This document shows, one piece after another, positions 47,420 through 60,200 of a DNA stretch of 64,000 nt; the stretch's first letter is position 1, and each line of letters starts with the position of its first letter. The notes under the pieces were generated by a model. That model did not search any database. It was not told where the DNA came from and saw only the letters and a list, made by a program, of their open reading frames with translations. The position numbers and the translations under genes are program-made. Origin of the DNA: Liolophura sinensis (taxonomy: Eukaryota; Mollusca; Polyplacophora; Chitonida; Chitonidae); NCBI RefSeq assembly GCF_032854445.1, contig NC_088302.1, forward strand, positions 53,038,046-53,102,045. Direction: 5' to 3'.

Positions 47420-47775
47420 GTGAGAAACAGACGTATTACATCGCGTGTGAGAAACATGGAATTGTAAACAGACGTACTACATCATATGTGAGCAACATTG
47501 AATTGTAAACAGAAGTACTACATCGTATGTGAGCAGCATGGAATTGTAAACAGAAGTACTACATCGTATGTGAGCAACATGAAATTGTAAACAGAAGTAC
47601 TACATCGTATGCCAGTAACATAGAATTGTAAACATAAGTACAGCATCGTATGTGAGCAACATAGAATTATAAACAGACGTGCTACATCGTATGCCAGTAA
47701 CATAGAATTGTAAACAGAAGTACTACATCGTATGAGACTAACATAGAATTGTAAACAGACGTACTACATGTATAT
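47420..47775. repeat. 41-bp tandem array, about 8 copies
   Basis: The unit catcgtatgtgagcaacatg plus aaattgtaaacagaagtact and a recurs at 41-bp spacing (attgtaaac at 47461, 47502, 47543 and onward). Variants have tgccagtaac in place of tgtgagcaac. Confidence 0.93.
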
Positions 47776-50700
47776 GCAATAAAACCGCACGAAATATGAC
47801 ACCCAAGGTTTTGGCTTGATTCCAGTCATGCAGATGCCTAAAAACCCTCAGGTCTGGGTTGGGTGCCTGTAATAGAAGGTCCACAACGCTCGTATTCTTA
47901 TGCACTTGAATGACCTTAAATAACATTCGTTTGAGATGACATTAATTTTTTTTTTTGGAAAAATTAGTCAAAAGTCGGTGGTTCATTTTGTTTTCCCCAA
48001 TCTGTTAAACTGGCCAGTATTGGGCACGGTGTTAAACACGGATCAAAAATATATACGAATGTTTGATCACTATAGGTTATAGGCTTTACGTCAAGCAATT
48101 TAGGCTATAGAGCCTAAATGCATCGTTTTATCACCACCAGTTCTTTCATATTAAAAAGTTTTTAACACCTGCCATTAACGTTATAAACACTTTGATGTTT
48201 ACTTCCGGATACTCTCCGATGAATTCATCCATACAGCATTATCCCTGTTTACTCGTAAATGGCTTCCAGCATTTACATGAACGGCTTCTGGCATGTATAT
48301 AAGAATAGCATTACTTACAGAATTACACAACAGAAAAAGTTGTGCGCATTACTGTGGTAAATTACCTAGTTCTTGCAGAGTGCCGTAATAAGTACTGGCT
48401 GCCGACCTGTATTCCCACGCCAACTACTGGCGTATACCTGTTCCTTTAGCCACTCAATCAGTAAACATACAGTTAATTCCTCCGGCTAATTACAACCTTC
48501 CATATGCACACTTCCGGATCCAAACATATACTCGTTCCCATCGCTGTCTTTCTGCGTTCTACATAAGGTTTATTACTTCAAACATTAAACGAGCCAGGCT
48601 GTAAACTATGAAGAGCGAGTTGATCTTTTGGTTCAAGTACTTGATTTATTTATGATGTTATAAGCAGTGCTAGTTTAACGAAGTCATGTTCTAGTTCTTT
48701 TCCCGTGTACATATATACACCCTACAGGTCGTCATAGAGATCTTTGTATATTTCCCATGCATTTGTCGTTGCATGTAACCTGTAACTATGTATGTGACTG
48801 GCGAATTAAGATGGCCGACAACTGTCGTTAACATTTAGAATGCGACTTTGGTGAGGTTGTGCTAATCCGACACGGTTGTTGGGCCACAACGGAAAAGGAA
48901 ACCAATGAGAGACGAACTGTATTTTAAATTCCATCAGGATTGTATGACATTAGAGAAGTAAGGATTTGTGGATGGCAGTGACATGCCTTTGTTATATCAT
49001 TCGTATGCATCAGTGAGCTTTTGTATCACCCATTTGTCTCTAATGTAACTGGTTTGTCATAATGGAAATATCTAGTCTTTCAGACATCGTCTGTGACGCC
49101 CGTCACGCGGGGTGACCATGCACGTGGGTTCCGTAGTTGTATTGATTTGCTCAGTGCAGATTAGCTAAATAGCATAGCAAAAGTGCGTATGGTGTTCCAG
49201 TAAAACACATACATGGTTTGGATGGCAGTCTTATTGTTGTGAACGGTTGAAGATTTATGCCAGTATGTAAATCATTTGTCTGGACATTGGTTTGTTTCAC
49301 AAATGGAAGGCAGTTATCAGGCAGATGAAATGTTTGTTCTGCAGGAATGGCTGATCTGTTTCTATTTACATTTCTCTCCTTTCAATTTATATGTTTAATT
49401 CTTCCATATCTATATGGTAACGTTAGCTTTTGTAGCAGACAGATATAGCCTTGGGTACCTCCTTATTTAAATATCAACTTTAGCTTTTGTGACAGACAAC
49501 TAGCCATGGGCTAAAGCTTTCCTGTGGCTGACTATGCCAACACAGAAAATACAGTTCTCCCCTGATAACAATTGATGGCGGTATGCGTAGAATTGTGCAG
49601 AACGGCTATCCTCAGCAATTAATCACGGCATTTGCATTCAGTCAGATTTGTATCTCGAAAGCAGTGAAGTGTTCGATCAAATCCATATTCACCCATTTTG
49701 TCTTCATTCTTATGCCAGATTGTGTGCTTCGGGTTAATGATCCCTGTGAAGTAAGATGCATTACGACCTGTGAGTAGAATTACAAACCACAGAGGTATCA
49801 TTATTGTTAATAATGTAAACGTGTTGAACAAACTTAATATTACAATCGGAGGGAGATTACATACTACTCTTTGGCTTATAATAAAACAGTTTAATCGTAC
49901 AAAATGTCATGGAAAAAGGTGTATAATTATTGAACTCCTTTAGTACTTACGCATTTTTTAAATTATTTATAAGGTCAGCCACTCCAATAACAGTATATGA
50001 AGAATGGACCAACCAATCCACTGCTATTTGCCATACAAGTTTAACGTAAAGTAAACTGGGATTTTAAAAGTTGTTCGACTAATACAACCAACATCTTTAC
50101 ATATCGTGTCACGCAAACAGTATATCATATGGACTGTTTATAGTTTATTCATCTTACATGACGCTGTAATCGAATAGTTTTATTATGCAGTACTGAGGAG
50201 GTTTTATTATTTTTCCCTCTCCAGTAAATAAAAATCTTTGTTCTGTTTTTCCTATATATGACTTAAACAAACTGCAATAAAACACTGTCAGCAGTAATTT
50301 AATTTATTAAACCAAGGATAACGGTTCGAAACAACGTGTAAAAAATGAATAATTTCCATCATTTGATCACAGAAAGACTATTAGCAGCAACAGGACAGTT
50401 AACGGCTGACAAAGATTTGTTTGCGTTTTGACGCTCTCATGGACTGTGTCAAGAGATACACAATAAACACCACGTGAAAGATAAAACGTGTCAACTGGTG
50501 GCAATTGAAAACCAAACCGCATGACGGTCGATTGCTATTCATGTTGGTCACTCGCAGAAAGCCTGGCCTAACCGAATATGGTCAACAGAAAGCAAATGAG
50601 TTTGATGCTATCTTCCACCGATTTCCCCGTGACCGAGAACAATGTGATGACTGTAGTAAACATACGCTTCATTCCGTGACGTTCCCAGTGGCTATTTTTT

Positions 50701-51273
50701 TCTCGTTATAAAATGTGTTGGTTGTTAATAAAACGACGTCAACGCTTATGGAATTGGTTAAAAAATTCCATTGGGTTATTTCAGAAGAATGGTACTTTAG
50801 ATCGATTATAGAAAACGAGATATAGTTACATGAGATTAATTTAGCGTGAAATTTTCTCTCTGTACGTGTGGCGTTGTTGGTAGCTCCTGCTCGATCGTCT
50901 TACTAAATGGTATTGGGCAGCAGGGGTGGATTTATCACTCTGGCGTGACGGAAGTTGGCAAGAAGGTCATGAGGTACTGTGTGATATGTAGTCAACGGAC
51001 ATAGAATTGAATTAACATGTCATGGTCCTAAATAAATATAAATACAAAGATAGCATACAAAGATAGCATTCTCTATGTAAGAATAGATTTGTTGTCATAT
51101 TATAGTCCTGGTTGAAGAACAAATATAGGTTAAGTTTTATTATATTTGTATGGGAAATCTAAATTGGTGGAACTCAGTGTTTGCCTGGGTCGGCTGTGGC
51201 TTCGAATCAGTCGGTTTTCCAGATCTTGTCTTGCTCGCTTCGACTACAAGCTCTTGACCACTGAAGGCGAATG
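47776..51273. other. Gene-poor spacer
   Basis: No supported gene. A SINE-tail-like piece (gcacggtgttaaacacggat) lies near 48025-48044. A fragment near 48245-48310 (agcatttacatgaacggctt) resembles repeat family B. ORFs at 49583-49777 and 50505-50711 are unsupported. Confidence 0.4.
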
Positions 51274-51465
51274 TCGGAATCCAGCTCTCACTAGTACAGG
51301 AATCCAGCTCTCGTTAGTACAGGAATCCAGCTCTCGCTAGTACAGGAATCCAGCTCTCGCTAGTACAGAAATCCAGCTCTCGTTAGTACAGAAATCCAGC
51401 TCTCGCTAGTACAGGAATCCAGTTCTCGCGAGTACAGGAATCCATCTCTCGCGAGTACAGCTGGG
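51274..51465. repeat. 23-bp tandem array, about 8 copies
   Basis: Units of aggaatccagctctcgctag plus tac at 23-bp spacing, with gttag, gctag and gcgag variants. Confidence 0.93.
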
Positions 51466-51750
51466 GCTTTATTACAGGAGAATTGTCAAATGCCTTGCAG
51501 AGGACAGTAGTAAACTCCGGAAACCTCACCCATAAACCTGACCGCCATCATCTAGCTAAAACATTGTGGAGTACGGCGTTAAACACCACTCAGATGGAGA
51601 GGTAAATTCCAAAATGGCTTGCAATTGAATTAACAGTGAGGTCCATTGCAGGCATTGTGGTTTACGTTGTATTTGTATCAAGCAATAGCCTCTCGCCAAC
51701 GTGGTCGTGTGTATAAATCTATCTGCCACAAGCAGATAGACGCTCTGAGT
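51466..51750. other. Spacer
   Basis: A SINE-tail-like segment (gtggagtacggcgttaaaca) lies at 51567-51586. Nothing else is seen. Confidence 0.45.
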
Positions 51751-51754
51751 TCTG

Positions 51755-51905
51755 ACGTTTCCCCCAGGTTGCCTTCTGTTCAGTCCTGAAAAAGTGTAAG
51801 GGTTTCCCCCAGGTTATCTTTAGTTCAGTCCTGGAGAAGTGTAAGGGTTTCCCCCGGGTTATTTTCAGTTCAGTCCTGGAAAAGTGTAAATGTTTCCCCC
51901 ATGCT
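51755..51905. repeat. 45-bp tandem repeat, about 3.5 copies
   Basis: Units contain gtttcccccaggtt, then gttcagtcctgga and aagtgtaagg, at 45-bp spacing. Confidence 0.88.
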
Positions 51906-52264
51906 GTGTTTGCTTTCTTTCATCAGCATTAACTTCGTTTAGACTGAACACGTCATAGTAAACCATGAAAAAGCTATACAAAAATATATATAGATCAGAC
52001 GAATGCCACCTGCGGATTGATGTATCAAGGCTGTATGACAAAAACCTGGATTTGAGTATACACTATATTAACCAGAATAAATAGGATATAAGTTTTCATT
52101 TAGCGTATGAATCTGCAGAAGAGACATCATACTACATTCTCGTAAAAAAAAACTTAGCTTTTGTTGTCGAAAAGCTGCTTCCCCTGCCCATGTTGCGACC
52201 TTTGTGACATAGGCTTGTCGGGGATCGTTGCTGCCGCAGTGCTTCATTTCTGTGCCACTGTTAC

Positions 52265-52880
52265 ACATCTATTCATGAAGTGTCGCTGTCAAGCACTGTG
52301 TGTCTGTTACACCTGTCTTCGTGATTTGCACCGCTGTTGAGCATTGTCTTTGTGTGTGTTATACATTACTTCGTGAAGCGTTGTTGTCAAGCACTGTCTG
52401 TTACACATCACGCCATGAAGCATCGCTGTCAAGCACTGCCGGTGTGTCTGTTACACCTCTCTTCGTGATTTGCACCGCTGTTGAGCACTGCCTTTGTGTG
52501 TGTTATACATTACTTCGTGAAGCGTTGTTGTCAAGCACTGTCTGTTACACATCACGCCATGAAGCATCGCTGTCTTGCAGTCTGTGTCTTTTGTTACACA
52601 TCACGCCACGAAGCATCACTGTTACTCATTACTTAGTGAAGCGTTGTTATCAGCACTTTATCTGTGTCTGTTTCACATCTTTACGTGAAGTCTCTCTGCC
52701 AAACACAGTCTGTTACAGATTTATCTCTTCGTGAAGCGTTATCAATCAGTGTGTGTGTCTTTCACACGTTTATTCGCTAAGCATCACTGACAACCACTGA
52801 TTATCTGTATCGTGAAGCGTGGCTATTATACACTGCTTGTGTGTGTGTCTGTTACACATGTCTAATACTGTCTTAGCAAA
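52265..52880. repeat. Degenerate tandem array of about 41 bp with a 144-bp higher-order repeat
   Basis: Variants of ctgttacacatcacgccatg, aagcatcgctgtcaagcact recur through the block. A larger block starting gtgtgtctgttacacct is duplicated at 52298 and 52442. The 144-codon ORF at 52300-52734 is a product of the array. Confidence 0.85.
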
Positions 52881-53264
52881 GCCTTGCGGCTATGTACTTT
52901 GACCCTGTCAAAACATCCCTGTAACAGTGCTTATTTCACCACACGTCTGCATCACAACGATCCCCGGCACATTTTGACCAATCGATATGACCTAATCACG
53001 ATCTCCCTTGCAAGCACAACAACTTCTGTCAACACATGTCTTCGTATAAACGATTCACGATACACTTTAATGAATCTATATGTCTCCATCGCAACACTTC
53101 TGTCATGGTGCTTTACAACTCTGCTGACTGAGAGTCGCCATCGAGCTGCCTGTATCCCAGTTCTCTGGCAAGATGGATATAATAGGCTTCATTTTCCGAT
53201 GACCGACTAAACGTTCTCATTCAATGATATTCACATAAATGTATATGTCTTGAAAAACTGTTTC

Positions 53265-53588
53265 TTAAGCAAATAAGATAACAGCCGTGGTAATAACCAA
53301 GGATGTGAAACACACAATTAAGAAAATACGATCAACAACCGACGCCAAGTCTTCCCATTCCTTTATAATAGCCTTAAGTTTCCCCTTGTCCGCTTGTTTG
53401 TTACACAAATGTGAAACCAATTCGGCAACCCTGGCTGTCATGGAATCATCTTTATTTGCGCTTGTCATTTGTGGAATGGTAGTGTCTGCGTATGCTTGGT
53501 TCCTCAGCCTGTTGTGGTATCCGTTTGTCGTGGGAATGGGAACGTCTTTATCGCCATTTTCAAATATAGTGGACACATCTTGCTGTTT
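53265..53588 (-). CDS. Receptor exon 7: rest of the cytoplasmic loop, M4 and stop
   Basis: Starts in phase 0 after tttgtttcag. It encodes a polar loop with an Ala/Glu/Lys-rich helix before M4 (KAIIKEWEDLASVVDRIFLI), then M4, and ends at ILFA followed by a stop. There is almost no extracellular tail, which is usual. Confidence 0.93.
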   Translation of the reverse strand, partial: KQQDVSTIFENGDKDVPIPTTNGYHNRLRNQAYADTTIPQMTSANKDDSMTARVAELVSHLCNKQADKGKLKAIIKEWEDLASVVDRIFLIVCFTSLVITTAVILFA

Positions 53589-54191
53589 CTGAAACAAAGT
53601 ATTAATGGGTATAATTAACGCTCTGTGTAGATTTATTCAGAAGGTTTTTGACGCTGGCAATGTATAGAGAGCCTGAAAAGCACTTTTCTCTGGTATATAC
53701 GGTGAAAAATCATGTACCAATGACGTAAATCATGACAAATATATAGAAGACAGCAGACAGTTGAGGGTAAGGTTACTCGTAATATCCTCCACCAAAACAT
53801 GATGAAGGTATTTGCGGAAAAGAGTCCAAGTAGTGTAACTTTTGTATTTTACTTTTGTAAAAACTAAATGGAACGCTCACGGAAACTTAGAGGCACTGAT
53901 AGGATAGATAAGCTCTATTGTAAATGAGGTCCTGTTTGATGGAAACTTCTGCATCATTCAAAAAGAAATACAAAAGATTTCCAAACCAAGCAGAGATCGT
54001 CCTCGCCCTGAACAGGCCTGTATAATATCATTGATATAGCTACACAACAACTTCATGCAGATATCTGAGACGTGCAAAATGTAACATTTATCGTGCAAAG
54101 GCAGACTGTACATCTATTGAAACCCTTTTGGACACCTGAGTGCAATCACTACATCACATGAATGAACAGGACATAATCTTGCTTATGATTG

Positions 54192-54236
<45 letters not shown>

Positions 54237-57200
54237 CTATAAGCAAATTTGTTGATTTGTGTTGACACAGCCCTTCCGCTAAATAGGACGCTCGGCTTAT
54301 GACCACATCGAATGTCCTAAACCAATCCCGAAGCTGTGCTGGACGACCTAGGATCGTGTTAAAATGTGAGAACTCTTACCATAGATGTCTGTGGTTTGTA
54401 CTTCTGTGCATTGTCCACATTTTCTGGCAGCTGACAAAACTTTCGCAAACATTTGTTGAGCAGCAATGTTTTGAGATATCCCGGCACAGGACGACCATAT
54501 TCCCCTCTGTAGTGTAGGTTCAGAACGAGAATGGTCATGATGGTCGAGGTCGACACGATACACAAAATGGCGGCAAAGTAACGCTCTGAAAATCACAATA
54601 CAGTTTGACTTTATCGAATATAGTAAAATGAGATTATCACATTGTTATTTTTTATATCAGAATGAGAATCATACAAAGAAAACAAGAATTGTTTCTTAAT
54701 CAAAAGTAAAACTTTGTTCTGGCTGTTTATTGCCTAAACTTTATGTCAGGCGCATGTCTGTCTGACAATTTATGTACTCATCATTACATATCAATCTACA
54801 TCGTTCACATTTACGGAGTATTAGCTCATACAATGTAGAGAATCATTATAACTTTCATCAAATAATTCTCGTGTAATGGATCCACATACATGATACGGAA
54901 GTGGATTATATCATCGGTAGAGTTAACGACGTATTGGAAACAAAGGATAACATCTGTCTGGAGCCTAATGCTGGAGTTTATAAGGTGATAATTCCATTTT
55001 AACCTATTCTGTGGAGGGCAGTATATGGTTTGTTAATGATCATGTACGGTGAGAGATATAGTCCTAAAAATGATTGCGTTCTGTACCATGTAGGACTAAA
55101 AGCTATCAGAGGTGCAACGCCCATCGGGTAATCAAATCGATCCCGTTAACTTAATATCTATGTCTGAAAACACATTTCTGTGAAAATATGTTAAATGACA
55201 TACACAAAATGTATCAAATGACAAGTGCTGTTGCAAACTACATAATGCATACTTAAGGTCTCATTGTCTAACTTTTACTTTAGCTTTTATTGATGTTTGG
55301 GTCAGTTGCATCCGGTTACAACACATGGCGTCTGTATTCACGTTACCACAATGTAGCCGGTTACAATCCGTGTTTCCTATACACTATCCCTATGCACTAT
55401 ATCCCTGTCCCTGCGAACTACAAGAAGTCAGATCCCCGGGTTTTGATTAGGAATTTTACAGATGTAATGTAAAGGAAAATCAGTTTCGTCAGCGACTGGT
55501 TTCGGTCTAGGGAAAGATAATCGAACTATAAACAAAGTCTCTGTATAACTATTATTATATGAGAACCACTCACTAGCCCTACACCAACAACAGGCAAAAT
55601 AGCCAGGGAAAATTCTCGTCATTTATTGGAAACAAAGTAAGTGTCAATTGCTTAAAACGACTGGATCTCTTTAACATCCTCAGTGGTATAAATAACACTT
55701 TATTGCTCTGCTACACAATATTCATTTACCTTTTTATGCCAGTTATGCAAGTTAATTGGATTTAACCATGCAAAATCAAGGTCTATGTTTAAAAATCAAT
55801 TAATTGTATCTCATATAAATGTAGGGTAAGATCCTATTAAACGCCTGACGCTGTATTTACCTTTGGTAACATCAATAACACTGAGGGTACAAGTGTATCT
55901 TAGCCATACAAATATAATCACAGAGGTTGGTTTTCTCTGGAAATGTCACTGACACACAACGCAACACTATGACATTTCATCAGAAGACTGAATGCGCCCA
56001 AATTGATCGGTAGGCTATCATTGTACTACAGTATGTGACAGCTGGTTAACATCGACTGGCATACATATTTACGCGCAAAACACACTCCTATATGTTTTTT
56101 CATCCCAGTGTTGGTAGTTTGTCACAGTAACTAGACACAGCAATAGTGAGAATGATGTAGGGTTTATATGATACTTTGAATATAAATGCCAACACCGTAA
56201 TGCGCTGTGTTATAGGTATTAATATCAGCATACCACGATTTAGACCTTTTGTAGTGTTTTGGGCGGACGAATAATTGTAAGCTGACGGGGAGGGTCTGGT
56301 TAACATCTGGTTAACAAGATGGATCAAAGTCGTGGTGTCCATTGTTCATTGTTGTGCATGATAACGTGTTATTTGGGCGTCACGCGTTTTGTTTACCTAA
56401 TTACGTACTATGCCTACATATCCTACAGTCATTAGTGCCTGGGAAACAATCCACACTATAATATTTTGTGAGGCTTTTTCCGTGTGGGCTCTCCATCAAA
56501 TGCCAACTATTATGTGATTGTAAGCCTACTAAATTTAATGCAATGTCTGATCTCAACAGCAGGCAGGTGTTAAACAAGGTTATACGTGTATAACTTCTCT
56601 CACAACCCTTTGTTTTGGGCTTTTTTTCAATAAATAAGTTAAGCTAGTTTGCTGTGAGAAATCTCTAAGCAAAATAGGTATTCTAATACTCAAATCACCC
56701 AAAGTACCTCACACATTGTATCACAAATAGTAAAGGAATAGGATTTATTTGAGCATTCACATTATTAACTTCACACTTCGTATATTTGAACGAGTAGGCT
56801 TACTTCGTAGTGCCCTAAACCTTTCAAGTTTTTGGAGAGCCTTATCTAGGAATATGTGAGTGGAGACAGACATTCGTGTACCAACCGTCAACCAAACTGG
56901 ACACGCATGATGTGTGCAGCCCTATATGCTATTCACCAGGGCTCACTTTCACACAACGGCGTACGGCGTTTTCTTATCGTACATTTGTTGTACGATATTT
57001 TGTACGTCACTATTACAGTACCATAGTCCTATGCGTGCGATTATCGTATATGTACGACATCTTTGTGAAACTGGACCCTGAGCTATCAAGGCAATAAGTC
57101 TGCACGTTTATGAAGATTCTATTCTCTTCGCGCTGGCATCATGCTCCTGGCGTGACTTCCATGACAACACATTGGCGTAGCGTTGCGACAGCTTGTAAGA

Positions 57201-60200
57201 CGTGGCCCTGACAGCGATTCTAGGGCTGTCGGAAAACCTATGACCTGACATACGAGTACCAACAGTTATACTTACGGATAAGAGGGATGGATTCCGATGT
57301 GCTCGGCATCTCCTGTGACAACATCAACATAAACACAGTTTGCGTGAGCAGTGACGTCACGGATAGAGACACTTTTTCCCCAGTGGCCGGTGGTAGGGAA
57401 AATGACAGCACGGACACAAGGCCGACCAGAAAGGTGGGGAATATGATGTTGAAGATGTAATAGGTAGGTCTTCTTTGAAGAACGAGAGTAAATGTCACAT
57501 CTACAAACGGCAGGTCATAACCGGTGTAGAGAATCTCGTGTCTCTCCACAGGGAAGTCATCCAGATCCCATTCACCGTTATGGACGTAGTAGCTGTCATC
57601 GCCTTTGTCGTTCTTTGCCGTGACGTTCACTTCGTCTACTAGATACATCCAGGAACCGAAGGTGAGTTGGCAAGTCTGCTTGTCAAAGGGAAAGTTCTTC
57701 ATCTGAATTTTACACACCACCTTGATGACGGCTGGGAAGTTGTAAGACACCGTGCCATCCCAGTAGACCTTAGCTGGATAGTCGTCCATTGTGTGTAAGG
57801 GCACGCCCACACTGCCAACAACAATAACACAATTCAGTTCATTTACACGGTATGGGAATAGAACATTTTGATGAAAGCATTAAAAAACATCTAGCTTGTC
57901 TATTATATTTTAGAACTTTTCGTGTGTATGTGTGTTTTTGGAGGTTTTTATCTCGGTCATATCGTTAGACATTTTGTACGTACCATATGTGTACAATCTT
58001 TCAGTTTGCATAAATACATAATACATACTGCTCATACAGCGTAATGTCCGGCATCCAAATGTTGCTCGCTGCTACTGACACATAGTTCTCCTTATTCGTA
58101 TTTGGAACCACGCCTCTCAGTCTGCAATCTTGCCATTTCTGAAATAACAAGGTGCGAAGAGATATCTCCTTCAGTAAAGTTGATTCAGGGACGTGAATCA
58201 AGAATACCAGATGCCCCCGTGACTCAGGCGGTGCGCACGTGCGGTCAAGGATAATACTAAGTCAGCATTCGTTGTACTAAGCATTAGATGGTGAAGATGC
58301 TAAATGTGTAAGTAGTTCACACTTCGGATCAGTGTGTACACCAGTGTAGTTCAACAGAAATTTGATGCTAATTTTGATCGTAGGATGACAGTATAGTTCT
58401 AGCAGTCTCAGCTGTGAGGGAATCATTTCATTTTTGTAATTCCTTTCAACAATTTGATACAACATATGTTCATTCAATCCCTTTCATATGGCTAACTGTC
58501 GAGGAGGTTATGTCAATATACTTGCTGAAGCGGACAATCCGTTTAATTCTGATCAATCTTTTCTTGAAGACTGAAGTCAAAGAAAAAGCGAAAGATGTAA
58601 CAAAGAAAGAAATGAAAATCTCTTTTACACAAAGCTACGATGGCTTTTTCTCAACTGCTTGAAATCATTCCATACTAATGCTAGTGACAAAAACGGTTTA
58701 AAATACGGAAACTAACGTCTAAAGATGATATTAAGTTTTGTTGATTAAATACGGCTTTCGCACGTTGTGTAAACATTTCATGTTACCTGTCTGGTAATCG
58801 ATTGAAGCAATATATGAGTCCTTTTCTTCAGTATGGGAACCATTCGGCAGGTGTGGGGCAGGGAAATTTATTTCTGAATGCCACGTCTGACAGACTTAAA
58901 ACTAAAGTTAAGCTATTACCTTGCTGTGATATTGACTGTATACCTGAACTTGAGGTAATTCAGTCGACGTTGTCGAGGAAAAAAGGGGCTATTCGCCAGT
59001 ATAACAGATGTATTTACAGGTATCAAAAGTGCTTCAGAAAAATAGCTAGACAGTACAAGCCTTTGTAAATGTAAGCGTGGTACTGTCAAAAAATAACATC
59101 TTCCCAGCATGTTGATTATTGATGTAACACAGACGTGCTTGGAGGGTTTGGTGGGGTGATCTAATGTTTATCTTTAAGGAGTAAACGACACCACGGGTAA
59201 ACAAGTGTAATATGATTTAGGTGTGAGGTGCACGTGAACAAAGTGAACCACAACCCACGCTCTCCACACTACGAGCAGGTGCGAGAACACACACAAGAAA
59301 AATGTATCTTCAGGTGTAACTAAGATGGAAGCACTTCAAACTGTCACAGTTGTAAATAAGGCTCTAAATCTTATTAGCTAAAGGTGTACAAGCTATATAA
59401 ATGGCTTTCATTTTTCGCGTTTATGTAGATAGCAATCAAAATTGATATTCGGATAGCTCGTCTTTTTGTGTTTACCATCACCGTTCTGTCTAAGTCATCT
59501 CACTGATTTGTATAAGCGATCTCATTGCTTTATGTAAGCAATCTTATTGCTTTGTGTAAGCGATCGTATTGCTTTGTGTATTTAAAGTGATCTGACTGTT
59601 TTGTGTAAGTAACCTAATTGTTTTGTGTGAGTAATCTATTTTAGTGATCTCACTACTTTATGTAGGTAATATCATTGCCGTGTGTGAGTTATTCCATTGC
59701 TTCAGGTAAGGGGTTTCATTCCTAAGTGTAAATGATTTCTCTTTGTAAGTGATTTCAAAGATTTGTGACAGTAAAGTGATCTCCTTGATTATTAGTTTCA
59801 CAGCTTTATGTGAGTTATTTCATTGCTTTGTGTAAGTGATCTTGTTGCTTTGTGCAAGAAATTTCATTGCTTTACGTAAGTGGTGTCAAAGTTTTGTGTA
59901 ATTGATTCCATTATGTAATTCCAAAATCTCACTGATCTGTGTGAGTGATTTGTTTGCTTTTTATAAGCGGTCGTATTGCTTTGTGTAAGTTATCTTGCTC
60001 TGCGTGTAAGTGATGCCATTCCTGTGTCACAATTATTTTGCTTCCTAGCTCGGCCAATCTTTGACTCTCTTGAGCATAATCAATACTGTCAACTTCTCAC
60101 TTCAAACCTATCTCGTGCTTCTCGTCTTTGGTTTTTTTTTTGTAGTTGTTTTGTTTTGCTTTTTTATGATATTTTCTGTATTCTTCAGCTAAAGAAAATG

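Noticed and set aside
52300-52734. 144-codon plus-strand ORF rich in Cys and Ser
   Set aside because: Lies wholly in a degenerate tandem array, and its repeats follow the DNA period.
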